From assembly GCA_014654705.1 (NCBI GenBank), contig JACVZY010000106.1, positions 83,506-147,505 on the forward strand: a DNA stretch of 64,000 bases, read 5' to 3'. Of this stretch, positions 8,839 through 16,397 are shown piece by piece. A program made the translations under genes and the position numbers. The notes beneath the pieces were generated by a model. That model ran no database searches, was not told where the DNA came from, and saw only the letters and a program-made list of their open reading frames with translations. The stretch's first letter is position 1. Each line of letters opens with the position of its first letter. This stretch comes from Ignavibacteria bacterium. Its GTDB lineage: Bacteria; Bacteroidota; Ignavibacteria; Kapaibacteriales; UBA4661.

Positions 8839-9383
8839 TGATTGTGCTTGAAAAGTATATCTGCAATCGCCTGAGCAACCGCATCCATCTTGGCGAGATA
8901 GGTTTGAATTTCGCGCGGATTAGAAATGAAGCACACCTCAAGCAAGAGCGACCGAGGTAAGCGGTCAAGCCATGCCAAACCACGCGAACCGTGTTGGCTC
9001 TCCGTGCGTCCTTTCCACCCTGCATCACCTCGAAGCGGAGAGCCAAGCACGTCCGCAACTGCCTTTGCAAGTTTCTGTGCGAGCGCTTTCTCGGACGCAT
9101 CAGAAAACGCTTCTACGCCTTGCGCTGCCTCAACACCAGCGTTGAAGTGAATATCCAGTTTCAAGCCGTCACATTTCGCAGCCTCTTCTATCGCTGTATT
9201 CCGCTCGTTATTCTGTGTTCCCGTACCGTCCGAGCGCACCGTTGCGCCCATCCACGTCAGTTTCTCAACAACGAGATTGCGGAGCCCTCGCGTGAGGTCT
9301 GCCTCACGCAGATTCAGTTTCGCATTCACGGCTCCGGGGTCTGAATTGGAGTGTCCGGCTGAGATGTAGAGTGTTTTGCTCAT
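8835..9383 (-). CDS. N-acetylmuramoyl-L-alanine amidase (endolysin)
   Basis: 182 aa, a single Amidase_3-type catalytic domain cutting the bond between N-acetylmuramic acid and the stem peptide. Zinc ligands are in place: H11 (YISAGHSNSDPGA), E27 and H79 (LKLDIHFNAG), with the catalytic glutamate at E149 (LLLEVCFISNP). No signal peptide and no cell-wall-binding domain, so release depends on a holin-type partner, probably the neighbouring membrane protein. One base separates it from the upstream gene. Confidence 0.92.
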   Translation of the reverse strand: MSKTLYISAGHSNSDPGAVNAKLNLREADLTRGLRNLVVEKLTWMGATVRSDGTGTQNNERNTAIEEAAKCDGLKLDIHFNAGVEAAQGVEAFSDASEKALAQKLAKAVADVLGSPLRGDAGWKGRTESQHGSRGLAWLDRLPRSLLLEVCFISNPREIQTYLAKMDAVAQAIADILFKHNQ

Positions 9384-9384
9384 G

Positions 9385-9987
9385 TTAGTCTGAAAATTTT
9401 TGCTCTTGCTGCCGGTTCATATTTTCCTCCAGCATTTTTAGAGCGTTGGAAACGGTAATAACTTTTGCTTCAGCTTCTTCGAGACGTTTGCGGTAGTCAT
9501 CGCGCTCTTTTAAGAGCATTGCTTCACTTGCACCCATCTTCTGCATCATTTCATGGATGCGCGTAAGAAGTTCTTCTTTTTCTTTAACCAGTTCTTCGAT
9601 GCGCTCTTCGCGGCTTTCTATTTGCTTCTCTGCCGATTCGATGCGCTTTTCAAGGCGTTGTACTTCTTTCTCAAGTCGCTGAATCTCTTTTTCGTGACTG
9701 GCATCTTTTTCCAGAAGCTGCTTCTGGTAGTTCTCAATCAACACTTTGTTTCCGTCTGTGATGTTGGTGACTAGCGCCTTGCTGCCATCGGTGATATTTT
9801 CGACCAATACTTTGCTTGCCTCTGCCACTGCCTTTGTTGCTTTCCCGCTCGTGTCGTCTTCAGTAACTTTTTTCTGCGAAAAAGCCGCGAACATTGGCAA
9901 AACATATTTTACAAACAGCGCTCCTACAACGCCCAAAAGTGAAACACCGATACCACCTGCAAGCCAGTCTTTAACCTGCTCATTCAT
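9385..9987 (-). CDS. Membrane-anchored coiled-coil protein of the lysis cassette
   Basis: 200 aa from the ATG at 9987, which has a clear AGGAGG Shine-Dalgarno sequence about 8 bases upstream. One transmembrane helix (GIGVSLLGVVGALFVKYVLPM) is followed by a repeated NITDG segment and a long charged coiled coil rich in EKEIQRLEKEVQRLEKR heptads, about residues 95-195. Such topology fits an inner-membrane spanin-like or holin-associated protein. Position between a membrane protein and the amidase supports a lysis role, but the exact role is inference. Confidence 0.6.
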   Translation of the reverse strand: MNEQVKDWLAGGIGVSLLGVVGALFVKYVLPMFAAFSQKKVTEDDTSGKATKAVAEASKVLVENITDGSKALVTNITDGNKVLIENYQKQLLEKDASHEKEIQRLEKEVQRLEKRIESAEKQIESREERIEELVKEKEELLTRIHEMMQKMGASEAMLLKERDDYRKRLEEAEAKVITVSNALKMLEENMNRQQEQKFSD

Positions 9988-10486
9988 CTCTTGCCTCCTT
10001 CTGGGACTCAGTACGCCCCATAATTCCGGCAATGTTCATCAGATTGCATATCTCACAAAACAGCATGAGCAGAATGTCCTGAACTTGGTCTTGAATCATT
10101 GCCGACTCCATTTGGAAAGCGCCGCGCAAATACGCGATAACGTAGATGTACAGCGACCAGAGCGATGCAATCAAGCCACCAAGTGCAAAAACTTTACGCC
10201 ATGTCAAATTGTCATCTTTGTGCCGTGCCCACGATGCGCTGGCAGAGAGTCCGAACCACATCACAACGTCAAACGGGATGCTGGCAATAAAGAACCACCA
10301 CAGCCCGGCGCTCATACGGTCGTTGACGATTATCCATTTTGTCTTTGCGCCGGAGATGAACACAAGCGCATACATCAGTTCCAATGCCCGAAAATCTCCC
10401 GCGAAAAGCAGCTTTACAGCGCGATACAGCAGTTGCCTAAGAAACTGCCGTATGCGAACAATATGTCGCATCGCGGAGAATGGCAT
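9980..10486 (-). CDS. Phage integral membrane protein
   Basis: 168 aa with about three to four hydrophobic segments (ALELMYALVFISG, GLWWFFIASIPFDVVMWFGL, VFALGGLIASLWSLYIYVIAYL, DILLMLFCEICNLMNIAGI). Not recognised as a named family. It overlaps the thermonuclease stop as TAATG and the coiled-coil gene by 8 bases, so it is cotranslated with the lysis genes and may be a holin or anti-holin. Confidence 0.6.
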   Translation of the reverse strand: MPFSAMRHIVRIRQFLRQLLYRAVKLLFAGDFRALELMYALVFISGAKTKWIIVNDRMSAGLWWFFIASIPFDVVMWFGLSASASWARHKDDNLTWRKVFALGGLIASLWSLYIYVIAYLRGAFQMESAMIQDQVQDILLMLFCEICNLMNIAGIMGRTESQKEARDE

Positions 10487-11055
10487 TATCGTCGTGAGTC
10501 ATGTCCTTTTCGCCACATAGCATCCGTGAAATCACTACCATCGGGGAGAGTCACATAGCGCAACAGACGGTAGTATCTATCAAGGTTGTCTTGGGTTTTG
10601 TCGCCTCTGTGGAGTTTCACTTGCTGTCGCAATAGTAGTTTCCGTGCATCCTCCGCAGCTTCACGAGCCTTCTCTTTAACCTGTTTTTCGGTATAATTCC
10701 ACTCATCCGCTTGTCGGCGGAAATGTTTACCTGCGGTTTTCTCAAAGGTGTCTATGCCCAGAACCCGCACGGAAATTGAATCGTCACACGTGAGACAGGT
10801 GACGCAAATAAATGTGTCGCCATCAATCACACGAGTTACAAGGACGCTAATCGTGTCGCTTTGCGTGACTGCGTGATTGCGCACAAAATTGCGCTTTGCT
10901 TCTTGTTTGGACAGGGTAGAGGTTGTTTGCGCTTGTGGGGTTTCAACTTCATCATGTGCAAATGCGGGCATACACGATGCAACTACGAGCAGCGCGAGAA
11001 TCGCGAGCCACATCACAACGTTGTCGAGTCTGGGAGTTACGGTAAATGTTTTCAT
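10486..11055 (-). CDS. Secreted staphylococcal-type thermonuclease (SNase domain)
   Basis: 189 aa. A membrane-targeting N-terminus ends in a lipobox-like LVVASC (Cys28), so it may be a lipoprotein. The SNase domain, about residues 68-170, has VTRVIDGDTF, the catalytic pair R97 and E105 in VRVLGIDTFE, and the second arginine in DNLDRYYRLLRY. An insertion with three cysteines (CVTCLTC, residues 84-90) is unusual. It hydrolyses DNA/RNA outside the cytoplasm. Within the lysis/fibre operon it could degrade host or competitor DNA in the periplasm; that purpose is inference. Confidence 0.85.
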   Translation of the reverse strand: MKTFTVTPRLDNVVMWLAILALLVVASCMPAFAHDEVETPQAQTTSTLSKQEAKRNFVRNHAVTQSDTISVLVTRVIDGDTFICVTCLTCDDSISVRVLGIDTFEKTAGKHFRRQADEWNYTEKQVKEKAREAAEDARKLLLRQQVKLHRGDKTQDNLDRYYRLLRYVTLPDGSDFTDAMWRKGHDSRR

Positions 11056-11085
11056 TGGAGAGTTTTATTGGTGAAAAAATGATTT

Positions 11086-12519
11086 TTACTGGATGTAGTA
11101 TGCTGGGGAACTGAGTCCTGAGATTGTCGAACCATCCACAGTGTTTGTGTCTGCATTGATTACGACCATTCCCGTCAGTGCATTGTTGAAAACGTACACA
11201 AAATCTGCATCCGCCACACAGCCATTTGCGGCGAATCCCGGTGGAATAGCAACACTGCCAGACGTAGTGAGTGCAAACAGATTCCCGCCAAACGTTACCC
11301 AGAATTTGCCTCGTGAGAATGCGATGTTGTTCGGGTTGCTGCCTGCGGTGAGGCTGCCCGTTCCAACCGTTGCCAAGGTCGCAGGGTCAATAATGCGAAT
11401 AGTGCCGCTTGTTGTGTTCTGAACTGCAATCGTGGTGTCGCCTGCTTGGATAGCAAGCAAGTTGGCGTTTGTGCCTGCAAACAAATTGCTACGCACGAGC
11501 GCTTCGGTGGTAACGTTGTAGCGCACGACGTTGTGCGGTGTCGGGGATGCAGAATACGTCCCCGTTATCCATACTTCGCCGTTGAACAAGGTTGAGTCCT
11601 GCGGATAAATAACATTCGCCACTTTGTTGCCCGGAGTCCACACGTCCGGCGAACCGTTGTCGTAGGTGCCGAACTGGATGTGCGTTGAACCAACCAACAA
11701 GAGTTTGTTGCCTACAGCATGAACAGCGAATATTTGCCCACCAATGGCGGGCGAAATCGTTGTGCGCAGTACGTCGTTATCATCGTACACAAACACTCTG
11801 CCATCTTGCGAAGGGAAGAATGCACGTCCGTTGTGATACGTCGGCGTGTAAACGTTTACCGTTACGCCTGCGTACAGTTCTGTGTTAAGCGTCCGAGTGC
11901 CCTTCTGGATTGAACGCAAACGGTTCGTGGCGTTGATTTGCGGCACGTAAACCTTCGTTGCGCTGGTGGTTGCCGACGACGAAGAAACTGCAATCGTGAA
12001 GTTTTGACCTGTGATATTTGCACTCGACACAACCACATTCCGATTTACAGGCGTAGTGAAATGCCCCGCTTTTGTCGGTGTGAGTGTGTATGTGCCATCC
12101 ACCACAGCTGGGAACGAGAAGTTGCCACTGCCGTCAGTAGTTGTGTTGTAGGTGGTTGTTCCGACCAGTGCCAGTGCCACGTTGTCGTTGCCTGTGCCTG
12201 TAATTTGACCTGAAACCTCATACGTCGGTGGTGCTGCCATAACTCCTGCTGCGATAGCCTGCGTGATAAAATTCTGAATCCATGTTTGTTGGTCAGCAGC
12301 GGAGTTCGTTGCCGGGGGCGCAACGTATGCCATCGGTATAAATGAACCACCGGGCGAAGCGCCAATATCCAGCCACGTCGAAGCATTTTTCCGCCACTGC
12401 ACTGTCCCGGTCGTGGTGTTTTCTATAACTGAGCCAACAGGCATCTTGCCTGCGGCTACACGAGCGTCACGTGCGGCAGTAGTATATTTTTCAAATTCAA
12501 CGTTGCTGCTAAATTTCAT
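11086..12519 (-). CDS. Virion-associated beta-propeller protein with CarboxypepD_reg-like domain
   Basis: 477 aa. A fibre-like N-terminus (MKFSSNVEFEKYTTAARDA, IENTTTGTVQWRKNASTWLDIG) is followed near residues 100-185 by an Ig-like carboxypeptidase regulatory domain (TTDGSGNFSFPAVVDGTYTLTPTKAGHF), then by YVTN-like propeller blades to the end (GRVFVYDDNDVLRTTIS, VVRYNVTTEALVRS, IRIIDPATLATVG). The architecture fits a tail-tip or fibre adhesin. Receptor or glycan binding is inferred. It is followed by the thermonuclease gene after 30 bases. Confidence 0.65.
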   Translation of the reverse strand: MKFSSNVEFEKYTTAARDARVAAGKMPVGSVIENTTTGTVQWRKNASTWLDIGASPGGSFIPMAYVAPPATNSAADQQTWIQNFITQAIAAGVMAAPPTYEVSGQITGTGNDNVALALVGTTTYNTTTDGSGNFSFPAVVDGTYTLTPTKAGHFTTPVNRNVVVSSANITGQNFTIAVSSSSATTSATKVYVPQINATNRLRSIQKGTRTLNTELYAGVTVNVYTPTYHNGRAFFPSQDGRVFVYDDNDVLRTTISPAIGGQIFAVHAVGNKLLLVGSTHIQFGTYDNGSPDVWTPGNKVANVIYPQDSTLFNGEVWITGTYSASPTPHNVVRYNVTTEALVRSNLFAGTNANLLAIQAGDTTIAVQNTTSGTIRIIDPATLATVGTGSLTAGSNPNNIAFSRGKFWVTFGGNLFALTTSGSVAIPPGFAANGCVADADFVYVFNNALTGMVVINADTNTVDGSTISGLSSPAYYIQ

Positions 12520-12550
12520 GGCGGTAATTCGATAGTAAAGGAGAGAAACA

Positions 12551-12577
12551 AACCCCGCACTGAGTTAGTGCGGGGTT
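12551..12577 (-). terminator. Rho-independent terminator-like hairpin
   Basis: An 11-bp stem (AACCCCGCACT paired with AGTGCGGGGTT) around a 5-base loop lies just after the 12586 gene. On the minus strand it is followed by TGTTTCTCTCC. It would reduce read-through into the propeller-protein gene. Confidence 0.7.
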
Positions 12578-12585
12578 GAGTATTC

Positions 12586-13011
12586 TTACGGCAATGCAAC
12601 AATGCTGAACGGCAAGTCAGCGTAATCGCTGAGGGTATAAATTTTCAGATTGTTGTTGTCAATGACCTCCCAGCCCGCAACAATCGGGTAGTTGTCAGTG
12701 TTCACCAACGTAACCGAATTGATTTTTGTCGTCCCCAAATTGTGAGTGACTGTCGTCTCATTTGCCGCCACAGGACCCAATGCACCCGAAAATGCCTTCA
12801 CAGAGTTCGGGGTAATATCGCTCAAGTGAGCAAACGGCTCCGGCGCTCCACCATTAGTGCGAACACCGACGAAGCGGTTTTGGGTAACATCGTACCCGAA
12901 AATACCTGCCGTTGATTTTCCGGCAGTGACCAATGCAGCGAGAACGGCTGCAATACGAGCAGTAGTGGCGGAAGCCAACTGCTGCAAAAATTCAATCAAT
13001 TTGACTGGCAT
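12586..13011 (-). CDS. Short tail-fibre-type structural protein
   Basis: 141 aa. The N-terminus is a small hydrophobic/alanine-rich helix region (IEFLQQLASATTARIAAVLAALVTAG). The C-terminal half carries VTHNLGTTKINSVTLVNTDNYP, the same HNLG-type beta motif seen at the end of the 13030-13566 protein, typical of fibre tips and short fibre proteins. Probably virion-associated; no enzyme motif is visible. Confidence 0.55.
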   Translation of the reverse strand: MPVKLIEFLQQLASATTARIAAVLAALVTAGKSTAGIFGYDVTQNRFVGVRTNGGAPEPFAHLSDITPNSVKAFSGALGPVAANETTVTHNLGTTKINSVTLVNTDNYPIVAGWEVIDNNNLKIYTLSDYADLPFSIVALP

Positions 13012-13029
13012 GACTATATCTCCAAGATA

Positions 13030-13566
13030 TTAGTGTAAAATAAGTTTACCCGTTTTGGGTGTGATAAATTCAATCGTAATGTTGTTCAGGTCAGGGAATT
13101 GCGGGTCGGCATCAAATTCATCTCCATTGTCATCCACGACTGTTACTTGCGGAATACGCCCTAAATTGTGCGTGTAGTTCCAAGTTGTCGAAGGGATAGT
13201 GAATGGGATTTCCATGTCGTCAAGCGCATCTACGTCAAGTCTGCCGTCTTTGTCCTTGTCAAAAACAGAGTCACTAAGTTTCGTTGCCATTGCTGCTTGC
13301 AGAACTTGAATTTCAGCAGCAAGCTCGGCAGGGGTATCTAATGCGGCAGGGTTTCCATTGATTGGTGAATTTGCGTCAATCGAACCGACAGGTGGCGCTC
13401 CACCGCTCAGAAAATCGTTCCATTGCGTACCATCGGATTCATATAAACGCCCATCGGCACGTAAACGCAGTATCCATCCGTCGTTCTTGGATGACGGAAC
13501 AGGCAGCGACGCAACAGGAACCAGATTGAGAGCCTGAGCGGATATTGGACTGATGGGAGCGTTCAT
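13030..13566 (-). CDS. Tail-fibre-type structural protein
   Basis: 178 aa from the ATG at 13566; the longer frame upstream runs back through the terminator and is rejected. Features: WILRLRADGRLYESDGTQWNDF, a fibre-like repeat, an Ala-rich helical segment (TPAELAAEIQVLQAAMATKL), an acidic DKDKDGRLDVDALDD stretch that could bind calcium, and a C-terminal WNYTHNLGRIPQVTVVDDNGD domain. First gene after a strong terminator, so it probably has its own late promoter. Confidence 0.6.
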   Translation of the reverse strand: MNAPISPISAQALNLVPVASLPVPSSKNDGWILRLRADGRLYESDGTQWNDFLSGGAPPVGSIDANSPINGNPAALDTPAELAAEIQVLQAAMATKLSDSVFDKDKDGRLDVDALDDMEIPFTIPSTTWNYTHNLGRIPQVTVVDDNGDEFDADPQFPDLNNITIEFITPKTGKLILH

Positions 13567-13580
13567 GCGATTCTCTTCGT

Positions 13581-13629
13581 AAAAAAACAAAAAGCCATGC
13601 TGTGAAAAATCAAATTTACAGCATGGCTT
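13581..13629 (-). terminator. Strong rho-independent terminator ending the early/replication operon
   Basis: A 12-bp perfect stem (AAGCCATGCTGT at 13592-13603 with ACAGCATGGCTT at 13618-13629) around a 14-base AT-rich loop is followed on the minus strand by TTTGTTTTTTT. It lies between the DnaA-like gene and the fibre genes, so it separates replication and virion transcription units. Confidence 0.85.
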
Positions 13630-13641
13630 AAACAGTCTGGA

Positions 13642-13670
13642 CACGAGTTAGTTGCGGCAACTAACTCGTG
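13642..13670. repeat. 29-base perfect palindrome
   Basis: CACGAGTTAGTTGC and GCAACTAACTCGTG are exact inverted copies (14 bp) around a single G. It covers the stop codon of the DnaA-like gene. No T-run follows on either strand, so it is not a simple terminator; a protein-binding site or cruciform is possible. Confidence 0.85.
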
Positions 13671-13954
13671 CGTTCCGCAAATTTCTGATGCGCGAGATGA
13701 TAGGTATTTCGATAGCGATAATCCGATGTAAGAAGCTGCTCGTGAGCCTTCAATGCCTTTCCCACTGCTTGCCGTGTACGCTGCGTTTCTGCTGCAATCT
13801 GCTGGTGCGTCAGCCCGCTTTCTTTGAGAAGTTGAATTGCGATATACCGGGCAAACAACCCGTGCTGGTGACGTGTATTGAGAAAAATATGGTCACTTTT
13901 CAGTCCCGTAACGAGGCTGACGCAGGTTAAAACAGTGTTCATGGTCGTATTCAT
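13661..13954 (-). CDS. Small DnaA domain IV-like DNA-binding protein
   Basis: 97 aa. The stretch LNTRHQHGLFARYIAIQLLKESGLTHQQIAAETQRTRQAVGKALKAHEQL has the helix order of the C-terminal DNA-binding domain of DnaA: a basic loop, a long helix with R/Y, an HTH, and a helix with the register of DnaA's TTVLHA segment. No AAA+ ATPase is present. Stand-alone proteins of this type occur in Bacteroidota phages. It may bind a phage origin or host DnaA boxes, acting as an initiator partner or inhibitor. Last gene before the strong terminator. Confidence 0.65.
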   Translation of the reverse strand: MNTTMNTVLTCVSLVTGLKSDHIFLNTRHQHGLFARYIAIQLLKESGLTHQQIAAETQRTRQAVGKALKAHEQLLTSDYRYRNTYHLAHQKFAERTS

Positions 13955-14002
13955 ACAAGCGTGGGAAAATTGTTGTTGTCAGGATTATACGCCTTCAATG
14001 TT

Positions 14003-14146
14003 TTACTTACGCTTTGTCAAAAAACGTAGCAAACCAGCCATGCCCAGCAAAGGTAAACCAACTGTTATCACGAATGCCACAGCAAAGCTGAGAAGATAGG
14101 CTCCAATCATGCCGATAAAGGTTAGAATATCATCCGTATTATTCAT
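14003..14146 (-). CDS. Small membrane protein, 47 aa
   Basis: Frame from ATG at 14146 to TAA at 14003: starts MNNTDDILTFIGMIGAY, has two hydrophobic segments (LSFAVAFVITVGLPLLGMAG) and ends in LTKRK. It fills the otherwise empty gap between the DUF5131 and DnaA-like genes in the same direction. Small phage membrane proteins of this size often act in superinfection exclusion or lysis timing; nothing shows which here. Confidence 0.5.
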   Translation of the reverse strand: MNNTDDILTFIGMIGAYLLSFAVAFVITVGLPLLGMAGLLRFLTKRK

Positions 14147-14186
14147 TTTGGTTGTTTAATGTGAGTGAAGAAAGGGGAATTGTTGT

Positions 14187-14966
14187 TTATTCTTCCGGGC
14201 ATCCAGTTGATGGATTCACGGGAGGAAATTCACGTATTTGCAAGGACAGAGGAAATTCGTCTATATTCCCTCCGTGCCTGTCAGACATTTTGAGTGTTTT
14301 TGCCAGATGTGTACCCATCTGTTTTACAAACACAGAGTTTCCAACACTCTTGACAGCATCCGCGATTTGTTCCATCCACTCAACTTTGCAGGGACGATAA
14401 CGATATATGCCGTTTTCGTTTCCGCTTTCGCCACCAATGATTGCCCAGTCGATAGCAAGCAAATCCAATAGGTCAAGGTTCATACCTATTTGTTCATGCA
14501 ATGGCTCAAAAGAAATGAACCGAATTTTTGCAGGTACTCTCAACAACGGGTCCAGCCTTGACATTCCTTTGTTGCTGCCGATACTTGTTCCAAGCCAGAC
14601 GTTGCCCCAGCCCCCGCCCCAATCCGAGGGCAAGTTTTCAAGTATTCGCTCGGGGCGCTTTGTCAGGATTTGAAATGTGTGCTGCGGGCATTGGCGAATT
14701 ATATCCCATGCCTCACTACGGAAGCCGTCACAGTTTTCGTGGAAAAAGTCGGTCAATGAGGAGGTGAATATTTTAGATGGCTCTTTGAGTTTGAGAGGAA
14801 GATTAAATACCGTTTTAGTTTTTGTCACCACTCTTGGATTGTATCGTGTGTCGTCGAAGCTGTCTCTGTACATATAACAGAATTTGCAGTCTTCATCAAC
14901 TTTGGTGCAGCCTCTGGCAATATTCCATGTGGCATCTGTCCATTGGATGTTTGATTTTTGCGCCAT
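14187..14966 (-). CDS. Phage Gp37/Gp68 family protein (DUF5131), radical-SAM-like
   Basis: 259 aa. The N-terminus has IQWTDATWNIARGCTKVDEDCKFCYMYR, the conserved cysteine cluster (C20, C27, C30) of the mycobacteriophage Gp37/Gp68 family, which is related to radical SAM/spore photoproduct lyase-type enzymes. Later family motifs: TDFFHENCD, FQILTKRPERI, WLGTSIGS, RFISFEPLHEQIG, WAIIGGESG, and VFVKQMG. An iron-sulphur, SAM-dependent activity is inferred; substrate unknown. The last nine residues (NPSTGCPEE) nearly equal those of the upstream neighbour (see repeat). Confidence 0.85.
   Translation of the reverse strand: MAQKSNIQWTDATWNIARGCTKVDEDCKFCYMYRDSFDDTRYNPRVVTKTKTVFNLPLKLKEPSKIFTSSLTDFFHENCDGFRSEAWDIIRQCPQHTFQILTKRPERILENLPSDWGGGWGNVWLGTSIGSNKGMSRLDPLLRVPAKIRFISFEPLHEQIGMNLDLLDLLAIDWAIIGGESGNENGIYRYRPCKVEWMEQIADAVKSVGNSVFVKQMGTHLAKTLKMSDRHGGNIDEFPLSLQIREFPPVNPSTGCPEE
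14188..14219. repeat. Direct repeat copy 1, 3' end of the DUF5131 gene
   Basis: 32 bases matching 15008-15039 at 29 positions, 820 bp apart. Both copies encode the C-terminal tail NP(S/T)TGCPEE and stop codon of their genes. Confidence 0.85.
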
Positions 14967-15006
14967 TTTCTTTGGAATTTGATTGGTTTGCAGTAGTAAT
15001 TATTAT

Positions 15007-15273
15007 CTATTCTTCCGGGCATCCCGTTGTCGGATTCACAAAGTGAACCCAACCCCTGCGGTCGCAAACGCGAATCGCATTGGTTTGCAGACCAAACTTC
15101 TCGTAAAAACCGCGACAGACTACATCCTTGTTGGCTATCGTGGCTTTATGGCAAACGAAGTATCTATCTTCCTCCAAACATTCGGCAATGATTTCTTTCA
15201 TGCGTTCCTTGCTTACGATGCGATTCTTGGAGAACAGGCATTCATTGCATTTTTGCTCACAGACTTTTAGCAT
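15007..15273 (-). CDS. Small cysteine-containing phage protein
   Basis: 88 aa. Cysteines in CEQKCNEC at the N-terminus, CLEEDRYFVCHKAT and VVCRGFYEKFG suggest a small metal-binding fold; RYFVCHKATIANKDVVCRGFY recalls a family of short phage proteins of unknown function. C-terminal tail NPTTGCPEE matches that of the DUF5131 protein. Overlaps the preceding stop by 7 bases. Confidence 0.65.
   Translation of the reverse strand: MLKVCEQKCNECLFSKNRIVSKERMKEIIAECLEEDRYFVCHKATIANKDVVCRGFYEKFGLQTNAIRVCDRRGWVHFVNPTTGCPEE
15008..15039. repeat. Direct repeat copy 2, 3' end of the 15007-15273 gene
   Basis: Partner of the repeat at 14188-14219; mismatches are at three positions only. Confidence 0.85.
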
Positions 15274-15494
15274 ATATCCTCCAGTCTTAAATACTCTGTA
15301 CCGCTGTCACGTTTAGGCTTGAAAAGCCGTTCAGGGTAGTAATCATCTGTGGCGATGTAGAGTTTGAACATCTTTCTTTCTAGTTTGATAAGCGAAAAGC
15401 GACTCCATTTCGCACAGCCATTCGTCATGCGTTCACGAACAGCATACCAGCCAGTGCGCCACGGGACTCTGGTTGTCCAGTTTTGTTTTCTCAT
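15267..15494 (-). CDS. Small phage protein of unknown function
   Basis: 75 aa, basic, starting MRKQNWTTRVPWRTGW and containing KLYIATDDYYPERLFKP. Linked by ATGA overlap to the upstream gene. Not recognised; probably an early accessory protein. Confidence 0.55.
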   Translation of the reverse strand: MRKQNWTTRVPWRTGWYAVRERMTNGCAKWSRFSLIKLERKMFKLYIATDDYYPERLFKPKRDSGTEYLRLEDIC

Positions 15495-15640
15495 TGCTGC
15501 CTCGTTTCTTCTTGGTATCTGATAATTCCTTCTTTAATGAGAACAATGCAAAAGTCTAAATCAGCAACTTGCTCAAGGAGCTTTGCTTTTTCTGCTTCCC
15601 ATTCCTCTAACTTTTTGATGAGAGCTTCTAATTTTGTCAT
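15491..15640 (-). CDS. Small coiled-coil phage protein, 49 aa
   Basis: Start chosen at the ATG at 15640, giving ATGA overlap with the upstream stop at 15637; the longer frame would run 39 bases into that gene. Sequence MTKLEALIKKLEEWEAEKAKL continuing as one amphipathic helix. Likely a small oligomeric helper; function unknown. Confidence 0.55.
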   Translation of the reverse strand: MTKLEALIKKLEEWEAEKAKLLEQVADLDFCIVLIKEGIIRYQEETRQQ

Positions 15641-16095
15641 GGCTGTACCTCTGCTAATAATTGCTGTAGTTGACATTCCCGCTCATGTAATTTCGCCATT
15701 GCTGACTGATATGCGCCTGTATCCTCAGCGTTCGGCTCGAAAACTGTTGGGATATAATTACGTTTGTACTCAGCTAACCGGTTCGAAATTTTCGTGATTT
15801 GCGCCTTCGTAGAAATAATTGCGCCTAGCCCGCCGCCAAATTTTTTCTTGGAATTTTTGTCGTAGAACGCCATTACAGCCGAGATGTAATGGCGTGGGAA
15901 CTGACATCGAAACCAAGCAACGCGCCAATTGATAACCCATTCCCTGCGTTCCCAGAGAGAGCGAGGCAAATCGTATTCGTAGAGATATTCAACATCCAAC
16001 TTTTTTGGTGTGCGCTTTTCTATGCGAATGTGTACCCATTGTTCGACATTGAGTTCAGCTTGAGCTTGAGCGTACTCTGAATTTGTTACCGTCAT
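15637..16095 (-). CDS. Phage protein of unknown function
   Basis: 152 aa, not recognised. Rich in aromatic and basic residues (WERREWVINWRVAWFRCQFPRHY), then KKKFGGGLGAIISTKAQI and a helical C-terminus ending LQQLLAEVQP. Coupled at both ends by ATGA overlaps in the replication operon. Confidence 0.6.
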   Translation of the reverse strand: MTVTNSEYAQAQAELNVEQWVHIRIEKRTPKKLDVEYLYEYDLPRSLWERREWVINWRVAWFRCQFPRHYISAVMAFYDKNSKKKFGGGLGAIISTKAQITKISNRLAEYKRNYIPTVFEPNAEDTGAYQSAMAKLHERECQLQQLLAEVQP

Positions 16096-16397
16096 GGCTG
16101 CGCCTCCACTTTTGTCCGTTTACATGGCTCGTTACGCGATATACCGCAGGCTGTGCAGTAGAAAAAGTGTAATACTGCTCCACACTGCTTCTGTACAGGA
16201 TTTGCAGCCAGTTCATCATACACCGTCTTTGTCTCCTCGGGCGAAAGTCGTTTCATCGAACCGCTTTTCAGCACCTTGTACAGAGCGCCTGTGCGAGAGA
16301 ACATGATTTTGCCAGCGTTGGGAGACCCCGCTTCGCTGAATGGGCGCTTGCGCTGCCCGGGCTTGAGTTTTGGTTCGTCATGGGTTTTGGTTTCCAT
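16092..16397 (-). CDS. Phage protein with C-terminal cysteine motif
   Basis: 101 aa from the ATG at 16397 (METKTHDEPKL), which overlaps the nuclease gene by 20 bases; a start at 16445 would overlap it by 68. The middle has SPETKTVYDELAANP-like helix, and the C-terminus has FYCTACGISRNEPCKR, a small CxxC...C cluster that may bind zinc. Function unknown. Confidence 0.55.
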   Translation of the reverse strand: METKTHDEPKLKPGQRKRPFSEAGSPNAGKIMFSRTGALYKVLKSGSMKRLSPEETKTVYDELAANPVQKQCGAVLHFFYCTACGISRNEPCKRTKVEAQP

